Shown here piece by piece: positions 27,441-37,800 of a stretch of DNA of 64,000 nt. Within the stretch, counting starts at the first letter, position 1. The number at the start of each line of letters is the position of its first letter. The translations under genes and the position numbers were made by a program. The notes below the pieces were generated by a model that saw only the letters and a program-made list of their open reading frames with translations, was not told the DNA's origin and did no database searches. Origin of the DNA: Heterobilharzia americana (lineage: Eukaryota > Platyhelminthes > Trematoda > Strigeidida > Schistosomatidae); contig OX104130.1 in NCBI GenBank assembly GCA_944470555.2, positions 64,919,160 through 64,983,159 of the forward strand, read 5' to 3'.

Positions 27441-27841
27441 AATATAAGCAATAACACTATAAAGAAAGTTATTAAAGGGACTTTAAAACTCTGTCCTTTA
27501 TCAATATGATTCTGGCATAAGCTTCATGATTTTACTATCGACTTATGTTCCCTTCATCAGAATGAACTGAGTAGTAAATAAAATCAGCATACTATAAAGT
27601 ATAACCTTGAAGTTGAAAGCACACTTCGCTATACTAATGCTGAAGATGTAAGCATATCTTAGTGATAAATTCAGACAGATTGTAAAAGTTTTGTTTGAAC
27701 TCATCTTTAAACCGCTACCTTAAAACAGGAGCATTTTCAAACTCCATGGTTTGAAAAAGTATGTATATTTATATTCTTTTTTGATAAAATAAATAGAAAA
27801 CTTATTTAATATTTTCAACAAATTTTCGTTTTACATTGCAG

Positions 27842-27933
27842 ATTTTGCAAAAGAAGAACAGAATAATCAAAATAACTCGACTATTGGGATGAAAAGTCTG
27901 AATTCAACTGGTTCGACACCGTCTAAAACAAAG
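27842..27933 (+). CDS. Cadherin-superfamily receptor, short cytoplasmic-tail exon
   Basis: This 92-nt exon is too short to show up as an ORF. It is bounded by acceptor ttttacattgcag (to 27841) and donor ACAAAG|gtgagt (27933/27934). The phase-1 G from the previous exon completes GAT, giving DFAKEEQNNQNNST... and a tail of 31 codons rich in Ser, Thr and Asn, which ends in phase 0. Both splice sites are strong, and the incoming and outgoing phases fit the exons on each side. No motif is recognised; it is a linker in the intracellular tail. Confidence 0.8.
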
Positions 27934-28187
27934 GTGAGTAGAAGTATTTGTTTAGTTCAACCAAGTATTTTGTAAGATATATATGTGCGTAAATATACTG
28001 ATTAAAATAGTAAACACATTATAATCATGAAATAAATAAAGCAAAAACATTGCTCCGAACTATACTTGATTTAGGTTTATAATAAGTTAAACAATGAGAG
28101 GATTTTATAGAGTTTAGGATTATGGCTTAACCCTATGAAAGTGAGTAAAGTAAGCGTTTGGTAAATGGATTATAAGGGAAATATGTT

Positions 28188-28695
28188 TATTGGGTCCCAA
28201 TGAGGTAGAAAAATAATTTTCTGACGTTTCGCAACCTCTTGGGAGCCACTTCTTCAGAAGATTGAACCTGTACAAGTTGTCACTTGTTTAAATGGTAAAT
28301 GGAAACAAATCAGACCACATTGTTTATATAAGCATATAAGAATGATGATAACAAGATGGCGTTAAATGTTATCTACATCAGTTATTATTCCATGAGTTCA
28401 ACTGCTGTTCACGCTATTTTTCATCGCAATATTACCTTTCGCACACTCATTCACACCTGTATACTTATGTACATGCATTCACATCTTTACCTTGAACTCA
28501 AGAACTAATAGTTGATGAGAAAAACATTTAATCCCACCTTGTTATCACCACTTTTATGTGCATGTCCGAACAACATTATCTGATTTGTTTCCATTTACTA
28601 AATAAACATCCAATAAGTTATACAGGTTTCATTCGCTGAGGGAGCGGCTACCACAAGGTTTCGAAACATCACATATTTGTTTCTCTACCTTACTG
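28188..28695. mobile_element. Foldback repeat with Penelope-terminus-like hammerhead motifs
   Basis: Long inverted arms (about 28190-28375 and 28520-28690) fold on each other, for example gataacaagatggcgttaaatg against gataacaaggtgggattaaatg, and aatggaaacaaatcaga in both. On the minus strand the left arm reads CUGAAGA-AGUGGCUCCCAAGAGGUUGC-GAAACGUC: the CUGANGA and GAAA core, a wobble-rich stem II and the minimal stem III plus GUC seen in Penelope-type hammerheads. The right arm on the plus strand has the same layout but a damaged core (CUGAGGG). No ORF remains. Confidence 0.65.
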
Positions 28696-29499
28696 GGATT
28701 TTACAAATATTTCTTTTTTATAAATAAAAGTTTTGTTAAAAGATTGTTATATGTATATCATCTGTCGAAGAGTCGACCAAGTGAGTTTCTTTACAAATTA
28801 TTTATGTTACAATACCCATTAACCAAGCTTGAGTAGCGAAAAAATACTAATGAAAGGAAACGAATACATCTTGCAAAAATTCTATGGATGGAAAACAAAA
28901 ATTGTTACACAGCAGATTATAGCAGCGCTGTGATAATTTTAAATCGGAATTCTATCATTTCTATCACTCCCCAAGTGATTTCCACTTCCTTTCAGTTTTA
29001 GCGAAAAAGTTTTTCAAAACTGGTGATTAGTGGGAGTTAGGCACATGACTAAATGATTGTTCAGTTTTTGCAACTTTTGTTGTTTACTGAACCAACATGG
29101 CCAACCTCTATCAGTATGTGGATACTTAGTTAGAGTTGCATCGAAGTTTTCATGCGTTTTATCTTAGCGTCATTTGTTTGATATCATTTAACAGGAATGT
29201 CTAGAATATGCATTTCTGCTATTTGAGATTCACTAGTTGGTTGCATTTGCCTACGTTGGAGTTCTCTAAGAAACTTAAACACTCCATTCATTACTTCAGA
29301 CATTCTAGTATCACTAACTAGACTACTGATTTATGAGAGCCACTGCCACAAACCGAAAGCACAGAAATAAAACTCATGAAACTACACAGGTAACTTTATG
29401 AAGAAATGCATTAGCAGAGACAGGTTAATCAAGTGATTGCATTAACATGAACAAAGGTGATTTATAGCATCTAAAGAGCTACTGATATTAACTTCATAT

Positions 29500-29665
29500 A
29501 TATGGCTGTCACGGCCCAGCATCTTAGTAACAATAAGACTTGAAGCAATAAGTTTAAACCCCTAACTTCAACAAGAGTAAAATACCAGTAAGTACAACTG
29601 GATGAAAGTCCTAAATCGGATGAAATTCAGGTTATAGATTCCGCTGTTAGCCAGCACCAAACCGA
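29500..29665 (+). repeat. Decayed SM-alpha-type repeat
   Basis: The tRNA-like head is unclear, but tacaactggatgaaagtcctaaatcggatgaaattc followed by atagattccgctgttagccag keeps the order of the hammerhead and its 3' flank. The core is damaged (CUGGAUGA, GAUGAAAU). Confidence 0.55.
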
Positions 29666-31493
29666 TAATTTAAACAAATGGCCGTGTAACTGGAGTCACT
29701 GAATAAGGTACTGGAAACTGGAAGAATCAATTTTACAGTGATCATGAATTCTGTGCTCTTATCTTGAATGGTTATCAAAATCTGTCAAGAAAATGTGTTG
29801 GAACAACTTCTGCAATATTAACGATCAAGGATTCAAATATCCTAGAAGTATGAGTTTGCTTGAACTACTGCTCATTCAACAGCAGTATTCCCCTGTAGTT
29901 GTCTGAACTGTGGCATTCAATTGCATATGTTTACCAAACAACTTTTTACGACTTTTGTTGGCAAATAAATATCATAACCTCAGGAAAAAAGCTAATAACC
30001 CAACAATCAAGTTTACAGAGCATCATAGATAACTTTCACCCCAAGCTGGAAATCTTTTTGATCTGTTAATTTGATGGCACACTGTATACCCATGAAGTCC
30101 TGCTGGTAATCTCACACAACCTAATTCAGCTGCAGGGTAATCAACATAAATCTTGATCTAACATACAAAAAGTGATATTGCACAGTAATCGCCGTTAGAT
30201 ATGCCATTAAGGATAAGTTCTCTCTGTGTTCTCACTAGTAGATAATATTCTCTGATCCGGAGCATTTATTTTGTTTCTGATGTCATGCAGCTCCGCTTAA
30301 ATAGACTTAAAAATCTATTAAACCTGGAGTTTCTTAGGATTAATTTTTCAGATCCAACTGTTGAATTTACCTCGAACAAACAGGGATTTCAACTACTACT
30401 GGACAAAAGTGGCTAAATACCTTCCAACGACGCCGTCACCTACAATCTCCTGCAGGAACATCAGTATTGGTTCTTGTTGTGCTAGGTTATACATACGCCA
30501 GTTTTATCTCAATCATAAATGTTGAATATATTACTTGACAGATCAAGTATAATTGCCTGTCACCGAGAAGAATGGTCGCCAATTGCATCGAGTTGCATGC
30601 TTTTAACTACGAGCTCCTATAATATTTTCAGTAAGCTATCAAACTAAATCAGTATAGAATCTCTGTGAACAAAAACGCCCTCTATCTCTATTTCGTTCAA
30701 CTTCTGCTTTTTGAATACAGTTTTCTTTCTTCATTTTATTAAACTTTATTATTAACAAGAACTTGATGATAATGGTCCTCTAGATGAGTATCCTGAAATA
30801 ACTTGACAATTTTATAGGGGTTTTGAGGTAATCATTAAAAAAATACTCAGAAAAATAAAAATGATTACGCAAGATGATGGTATAGGATTCCATGTTTTCG
30901 CTTTTATCTAATAGCTGTCTTAATAATGAATTACTCACTTTTCCATTTTGTGGTGGGTTGTTATCTATTCTTTTTCTAATAAGCTAGAAAGAAGGAGAAG
31001 CAATTGAATAATTTTTGAAACGGATGTAAGCAATCATAAGAATGATAATGACGTATGGCATATCCGCTTCTCATGGCGGTTAGGCTGACAAACTCCTAGT
31101 TGTACATTACGTAACCACGGCACTATGTAATACAGGTTCACATTTTTCATGGGATACAGGCCTACACATGGTCCATGAATGTCAATAAGCAGGAGACCCA
31201 GGTCGAACGAAAATTCTTTGCAATTGACTCCATACATACAACACAGTGTTCCTCGATTTCGTGTCACTCAGCTTAATTGTCATCTTCCAAACCTCATCGA
31301 TAAACCTCAGCAAACACTGTTGCATTGATAACGACATCCGTTGACATTTTCCTGCATCCCACTTGTTTATACTATCACTAACTGTAGATCTGAAATGCGT
31401 AAAGTCTTTTTTTCTGAAGCATAAACTTCAATAGTAATTAACGGTGAGGTAACAGTATGATAAAAATAAATATATAAATAAACCAGGTAGGAT

Positions 31494-31745
31494 GTGAGAG
31501 CAGTTACTCAACGACAGCATTGGATGGAGGCCACGCTATATCTCCAGTTGACGGAAGTAGGAGAATATGAACCATTGGGTTCAGACCCAGTGACCTAACA
31601 GTATTACCGAAGCACCGAGCTCGAAAGTCCTGGGTTGCATCCGTGACCGGGGATTCGTGGTTGCGTACTGATGAGGACTCCCATATCAGGACGAAACAGC
31701 TGTTCGCTGCTTGCTGGTTTTCAGTGTTTCTCTAACTGATTTCAG
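31494..31745 (+). repeat. Family B tRNA-headed repeat with intact hammerhead-like core
   Basis: A tRNA-like head has A box cagtgacctaacagtatta and B-box-like tgggttgcatcc. It is followed at 31660-31710 by CUGAUGA, GAAA and the palindromic stem III ACAGCUGU. Stem II is irregular and stem I poorly paired, so self-cleavage is uncertain. Related copies lie at 26455, 42600 and 63905. Confidence 0.7.
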
Positions 31746-32076
31746 TTCGTGCCAAATGCCAACTTAGAATAAGTAAAATACACAAATAAGACAAAAAAGT
31801 GGATATTATCTGCCTAAGACAATAACAAAGAGAGTTTTTGTAAATGTTTGGAGCTGTGAATAGCAAAAACTTAACCTTACATAGTCGTCTAATTGAGGAA
31901 CCTTAAACAAAGATGAAAGCTTGCGTGAATTTATCACACTTCAGTGATTTTTTAAATGGTATCACCTTCCTTTAAAAGATTTATGTGAACTGTATGCCTA
32001 AAAACAAGAAATTTAAAACTTTTATGCCTAACTTTGATTTGGTGATAGGCATTGTGTACCTTTTAATGCTTTTTAG

Positions 32077-32238
32077 ACATTCAATGCATTTCCCGTCAGT
32101 ATTCACCATATTCATCCAAACCCGGATTATTACGCAAAAGAAATGATATATCACCATCCAATAGGACCTAATCCCAGTGAAGCAGCCTATGACATCTCAC
32201 TTGAGACTGTCAAACCCCTAGTTCGTCAACATTATTGA
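32077..32238 (+). CDS. Cadherin-superfamily receptor, last in-frame tail exon with stop
   Basis: The acceptor is gctttttag (to 32076); phase 0 matches the exon ending at 27933. The exon encodes 53 residues (TFNAFPVSIHHIHPNPDYYA... to VRQHY) and a TGA at 32236-32238. It has several Tyr and His-Pro pairs and reads as genuine coding sequence to the end. The stop falls just where a long ORF in the -1 frame takes over (32205-32900). So this stop may be the true end of one isoform, or the result of a one-base indel in this assembly or allele. Confidence 0.75.
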   Translation, partial: TFNAFPVSIHHIHPNPDYYAKEMIYHHPIGPNPSEAAYDISLETVKPLVRQHY

Positions 32239-32900
32239 ATAATTACACTGCTTTCACTCCTTCAAACTTAGGAACAACCGACAGTCACTTACGGGGTGTA
32301 TCTATGTCTTCTCCACAAACTAGACCAATACAATGTCGAATCCCAGCCGATGACACATTATTCCATGAGCAAAATTTTCAACCAGTGAAGTCTCCTATTT
32401 GTCTTAACCCTTGGTCACCGCCACGCTCACTACCGAAGAACCAAACATACATACAGGTGAATCTACCAAATGCAGGAGTCGTGCCATGGAAGACACCCCA
32501 TCAAAATACAAAATCAAATGATACATATTCTCAGGGGATTTATCAAACTATAGACACACGATTTCTAAAAATCCCACACATGAACACTTCACCAGATAAC
32601 TGTGCATCTATGACCGATTCGATTGGTGGTGTAACTCCTACGATAAAACGAGTCAACTCAAATAAACTGCATATTATAAACACAAGTCAGGAAAATAATA
32701 ACAGTGGTAAAGTTCACTTTAATAAAACAAAAACTACATCATTATTCAAAGAAAATTCTCAACATGAAAATGATAACTTACACCTGTCAAAAAATACTGA
32801 ATCAGAAAGCAATAAAATAAGTAAACCATTACTGCAAAAACCGTTGTTGCAAAGAGCCAATTCTGAAAGATCACCTTATTTCCAAACAAGTTTTGTATAA
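32205..32900 (+). CDS. Probable distal cytoplasmic tail of the cadherin receptor, in the -1 frame
   Basis: This is an uninterrupted 231-codon frame, open right after TGA 32202-32204 and ending at TAA 32898-32900. It is by far the longest unexplained ORF near the gene and continues directly from its last exon. It is hydrophilic, rich in Asn, Ser, Lys and Pro, and has no membrane segment, as expected of an intracellular tail. It ends FQTSFV: Ser at -2 and Val at 0 match a class I PDZ ligand, a common end for cadherin-family tails. It overlaps the preceding exon frame by only about 30 bases. It could be joined by a one-base indel or by a short intron: phase-1 donors at 32099 (GTATTC) or 32177 (GTGAAG) to acceptor cttcaaacttag at 32271 restore the frame. 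It might also be a separate exon or a relic. Confidence 0.6.
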   Translation, partial: DCQTPSSSTLLNNYTAFTPSNLGTTDSHLRGVSMSSPQTRPIQCRIPADDTLFHEQNFQPVKSPICLNPWSPPRSLPKNQTYIQVNLPNAGVVPWKTPHQNTKSNDTYSQGIYQTIDTRFLKIPHMNTSPDNCASMTDSIGGVTPTIKRVNSNKLHIINTSQENNNSGKVHFNKTKTTSLFKENSQHENDNLHLSKNTESESNKISKPLLQKPLLQRANSERSPYFQTSFV

Positions 32901-34814
32901 ATAATCAATCACCTATCATGTCACATTTATTCGATCATTCGTTCATTAACCACTTAGTCACCCATTTTCAGAAGTTATTCTGTTAATATGATGAACAATG
33001 ACTTTCATTATTGCATGGTTTTATTCTAATTTTAGCATATCTCTCGTATATTCGATCATGTTTCTCAGACTCGCTAAACTATCTTTCACATTGCGGTAAT
33101 GAAAACATGTTCTTCCAAGGCAAATCTCTGAAATTTCTGCTCATATTTTCTTCTTATGTACATACATAATTTCACCTGTCTGTTGAATAATCTGAAAAGT
33201 GCTTTTCTTTAGATTTTTAGTAATAGGAATCACGTACTTTCATTAATTTTCTTTTATCTGCTTTTAAAACAACATTGTAAAATATTCATTGAACACTGAA
33301 AAGTGAATATTTAAAGAGAAGAGTATTTTGGAAGTTAAACATCATGTAAAAGATAGATTGCCCGCGGTAGTGATAATAATTACTTGAAAACGTTTTTACC
33401 AGAAACAGCATGACGGATATGAAATGTGTAAGACTAGGTTACAGAATTACTTCCTTTCTCTATCATTTTCTCGTCGAAAAACCCCACATTAGCAGGAAAC
33501 CGGTAAGGACTGTTGATTTTCCTGCTTACTGATTCTATGATAGGATGCACATTAAATGCTTTCTCTGTCTTAATTTGGAATTTTTTTTTATTGAAGTCTA
33601 GCTGAAGTGTATTTCAAAGGTAGTCAAAAGAAAGCTTCATCTGACTGAAAAAGTAATCTCTGTAGCATCAATCTGCAATTTTTATAAGACTAATTAAGAA
33701 TTACTCTATTTCTTCTTACCTTCAACTGCATAGCGTTTAACGTCACATGAAGAAATTCTTAGGAAAGGACTGTGTCTATCATAAATGACGGTGACATTCA
33801 GTTGACAAACTGTTCAAAGCTAGATTAGCTTTAAAGGCGTCAAAATATACTTAAATTGATGTTAAATTCATGGAAAGGACATTGAACTACTACTTGTTTG
33901 AAACCCATGAAAACTGCCTAATAAACTATATTTTTTCATATTTTATCTTTATTCAGTATGACTTTAACTTGTATGCATCATCATTCTGGTTAAATACCTA
34001 TCAAGCTACGCTTCCTTTTAGAGCATATAGGAAATTAACTCCCAACACAGATACCAAGAACCCCAAAATATCTAGTACCCAAAGACTTAAGCCATATCTT
34101 ATCACGAAAATAATTAAAATCTAACCTGGATATTTCATAGATTTCCAGGGAGTTTAGATTGCTTTCGTTACTGACAAGATGACCAAAGGATAAATCAGCT
34201 AACGTCTTTGATACAACCAGGAGAAAAGCATCAAAAGCAAATGTTGTAAATTTTGTTAACCTGTAAATTTCGTCCAGGAATGCTTTTCATTTGAAATTAT
34301 CCTAATCAGATTGACATTATTACCATCGCAATTTCAAAGTTAATGAATCTACCAAATTATAAATTATTTTTCAGAAAAAACACTACTTACAAGTTGAGAG
34401 ACCTACTGAAACAAAATTAGGACTGAAAAGCCCTTTCACTATAATTCACAACAACTCACTGATGTTCAACAACGTACAGTCATTACGAATCTTAACAGCA
34501 ACGCTATACAAACAGTCACACATGAATTCACACAATAGAAAGATACTGTTTGAACAAGCATGATGCAGTTGGCTTCTATATAATATTTTTCTAAAATTCT
34601 CCTGTTACGTAAATAATTTTCGTGAGAATTAATACACTTCATTAGCCTTATGAAAACACAATGATTTTAGTTACACCTAATGTTATGAATGATCAATACT
34701 GTGTATTGTATGAATATCTTATTTGGAATAGATATTCTCGGGATCTGTTATATACTACCTTTCCAGTCAAATGAATTTTTTTCTGGATGATTTTTTAATA
34801 GTAATGATGCATAT

Positions 34815-35255
34815 TGGCTAGTAGTGGAATCTACAATGTTGCATTCCATCCTATTTGAAACTTTTCACTCGGATATGCCTGCGTCTCAGTGAACAATGTT
34901 TCCCCTCTAAGACTCGAAACCAAAACAGATCACTTCAAACGTCTGAGTGTTATCCATTAGGCCAGTGAGTTACTGTAGTTACTCTTCGTGTGACGGGTAT
35001 AGTTTATTTGTTATTACATGTAATTCTGCATCGTTGGTTGAACCAAACTGATCGACTTCCATTGATATATGAACTTCTGTGCGGATGCCTGGATGTTATC
35101 TGTAATTTAAGTTTGGTAGTAATGAAGGATAGTGGAGAACATTGAAATCCACCATGTGATAAGAGGCAGGTACTTCCAGCTGACGAGTCCTAAATGGGAC
35201 AAAACGCGACTTGTTAACAGCGGCTTACCACTTCGGCCCAATCAATGACACCGAA
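34815..35255. repeat. SM-alpha-type repeats: minus dimer joined to a plus hammerhead half
   Basis: The minus unit has a hammerhead remnant at about 34820-34885 and a tRNA-like head at 34920-34985. The tail of the next unit runs to about 35110, and its hammerhead 3' arm (gtggagaacattgaaatccacc) lies about 315 bp from the first. Sequence then switches to a plus half, ggcaggtacttccagctgacgagtc...gggacaaaac (35167-35215). That copy has CUGACGA and stem II, but ACAAAA replaces CGAAA. Confidence 0.72.
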
Positions 35256-35695
35256 CTGCAGGCCATAACGCAATTTTTTAACTTAATATAAACAGGAAAT
35301 TAAGTACCATTACAAACCGTTTTATAGCCTTTCATTTGATTCAGAGGAACTTTCCTCTTGACACTCCTACGAAATTAAGGGATTTCAGTCTAAAATGTTT
35401 GCTCGAGTGAGTCTAAAGAAATGTCTTGCAGATAAGACGAAGCTAACATAAGATCTTTCGATAATAATGGTTTCATTAATAATGGAATAGAAGGCCTCCT
35501 TTTTGACTTCAGTCATGCACCTAAGAAATAATGACAAACCCTTATGGCGACCTGAAGAGGATACTAAACAGCTAGGCAAAAGTAAGTGTCTTTTGCTAAG
35601 TTTGGCTTCATTCTGTCTGATGATTTAAATTCGAACCAGTATTTTGCAAAATTTTTATTTGTGCACGTCTTTAGGCATTATACTGTCTCAATGAT

Positions 35696-35750
35696 GTATG
35701 TGGTTAGTGGTGGAATCCAGGGTGCGCGTTTCGACGTAGTTGGGACGACA
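35696..35750 (-). repeat. Short SM-alpha-type hammerhead fragment
   Basis: The + strand reads gtggttagtggtggaatccagggtgcgcgtttcgacg, the 3' half of the hammerhead in reverse (GAAACGCGC, then CCUGGAUUCCAC). The 5' half is lost. Confidence 0.7.
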
Positions 35751-37644
35751 TTATATTCTCTACAGTAACAAAAAGTTGAATCGAAACGATGGAAGTATCT
35801 CATCGGCCTAGTTTTATTTAATGCTTGTTTGATGACACATCAGTTTTTATTCTTAAGCGGAAATGAAGCCATATTCAATTGGACAGGTTTCGATAACAGC
35901 AAAATGTATGAATTAAAAAATAATGAAACTGTGTCTCCACAACAGTGATCATTTACCTATAGCAGAGATAATTTGCAGCTCAGGGTTAACACGATAACTG
36001 TTTAGTATTCTTGAAGACCTGATATTTAACCTTAAGTGTTTCACTTTAAGCTGTATGATTGAATTAGTCTTCAGGATTGCTTAATTTTCTTGTTTTGTTC
36101 ATTTTTGGTAGCCTTGTCGATCGTAACCCTTTTATTCATCAACTTTATCGAATCCAGAGAAACTTGATCCCAGATTAACAGTTAACCTGAATATTTAATC
36201 GATTCTGATTGCATATATTCGTGACTAGCGATCAACCTTCTACCATATTTAAGCTTGATAAAGTAAATTTACTTACAACTATATTTTCTTATACGCCACT
36301 GATACTCCGATTCCTCGTTTGCATGAAATTATTCCAGCTATAACTGTAATTCGCATTAACATTCAGTTAAGTCTATAAAGAACCAGTGTCATTTAGATCC
36401 CTTCTTGTAAGATCTTTATTGTCTAACCACTCCTAGGGATTGTTAGGATGGAAGTTATTCATATGAATTCCCAACCTAACTGGTTTGTTAGTGGTGTCAA
36501 AAACTTAGCAAAACTAAGCTGAACGTAAATATATCCATACCATGCTTATGGTCTTTTATTTTTTGCATTGTACAAGTTATGAGCAGAAAGCTCTTTAGAC
36601 TAATCGCACAAGATACTAAGAAAAAGAAAGAAAGCGACTGATTAATAATGGCTGACCTTTCCTATAAATGATGGCAACCAGTGACCAGGAGAGGAGAGAA
36701 AACCTAGAATAAATCTTTTTATTAACTAGTTAAGTGAAAAGTCTACAATCCGGCCAGAAGGCATAGATGAATGTACTTGTTACACGTTTCGCTCCTCTAC
36801 ATCACTCTAGAAACGTCTCACCGAAGTATTTTGGTATTTTTTCCTGTTTTGATGCTCAATCTGTTAAACCACATCTGCAGTTCATTCATATATTAGGTTG
36901 TGTTTACTTCAGTCTTAAATGGAAAAGGTCACCAGATACACAGTTTGGTTTTTTCCTCTATTTAAATATTTTAAGTGCATCGTTACCTCAGTTGTATCAA
37001 AATTCAGAGTTGCCCGATGAAAACTTGGTTAAACTGACAATGATTGACAGCTGTAAGGTAGTAAACCTAAAGTAAACCTCAGGTATATCAGTGCACGTAA
37101 CCAAAAACAACAACACAATAAGTTAGGGTACGGTGATAATCCTAAAAGCTAACCCGACAGGATGAAAGGAGACTAATACATGGAGCTTTGTTTATTAAAT
37201 CCACAGTAGCCACATGCAGTAAGAACCCTTCAGTACCTTTTTCCGTTACTTGGAAAAGCCTTCCAAGATTTTCTCTCTTTACCTTGATATAACTGTTAAT
37301 AACAAACATATCCAGTAAATAATACTTCTCACTATTCGATGCGTTTTATAAATGAACTAAAATGCAATTAAAAGCTATCACAGTGCCCAGTTTTTACTCT
37401 TAAAATAAACTGGTAGTCTCTTTTGTTTTTTAATTGCTCGGTTTTAAATATTGAACTCAAACATGCGTTCTGGATTTCATGGCTAGTCACCAAAAGATAA
37501 ATAGGACAATATGAATATCTGGCAGCATCGAGGCATCCGCATAGGAACCCATCTCCCAACACATTTCGAGCCCTTCGGCCCTGCATAGTAATGGAAAACT
37601 GCAGGTATCATAGCAGCAACTGATACCCGTTGAACAGAGGTAGC

Positions 37645-37800
37645 TATCGTACCTTAGTTGCCTAGTGGATTACGTTTCGGTGTTTAAAACAGTGGATACC
37701 AGGTTCGACTCTCACTGGGAACAATGTCACTGACTGGTTTGCAGATATATCCAGTTGACGAGCCCCAAACAGGAAGAAACGCATGTCCTGGATCATAATG
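37645..37800 (+). repeat. SM-alpha-type repeat with hammerhead motif
   Basis: The tRNA-like head gttgcctagtggattacg has a clear B box, aggttcgactctc. It is followed by atatccagttgacgagcc...ggaagaaacgcatgtcctggat. Stem I (AUCCAG/CUGGAU), GAAA and GUC are kept. The first core base is U (UUGACGA), which should impair cleavage. Confidence 0.75.

Larger units (their letters stand above)
21580..27841 (+). other. Cadherin intron between the TM exon and the short tail exon
   Basis: It is bounded by gtgggt and ttgcag. It holds an (AT)n tract, hammerhead repeats at 23712-24110, 26455-26770 and 27025-27440, and otherwise unrecognised AT-rich sequence. Small frames at 23923-24144, 24663-24860 and 26834-27019 show no protein family. 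Confidence 0.7.
27934..32076 (+). other. Cadherin intron before the last tail exon
   Basis: It is bounded by gtgagt and ctttttag. It contains a foldback Penelope-terminus-like repeat (28188-28695) and hammerhead repeats at 29500-29665 and 31494-31745. A 77-codon minus frame at 31034-31267 has no recognised similarity. The remainder is unremarkable AT-rich DNA. Confidence 0.7.

Noticed and set aside
32205..32238. Programmed -1 ribosomal frameshift joining the cadherin exon to the long ORF
   Set aside because: No X-XXY-YYZ slippery heptamer in the overlap; an indel or a short intron explains it more simply.
36767..37075. 102-codon + ORF in the intergenic region
   Set aside because: No family signature and no supporting signals; lengths near 100 codons can occur by chance in 64 kb.
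37645..37720. Functional tRNA gene (good B box)
   Set aside because: No acceptor stem pairing, and the same head recurs in front of hammerhead motifs elsewhere, so it is a tRNA-like repeat head.
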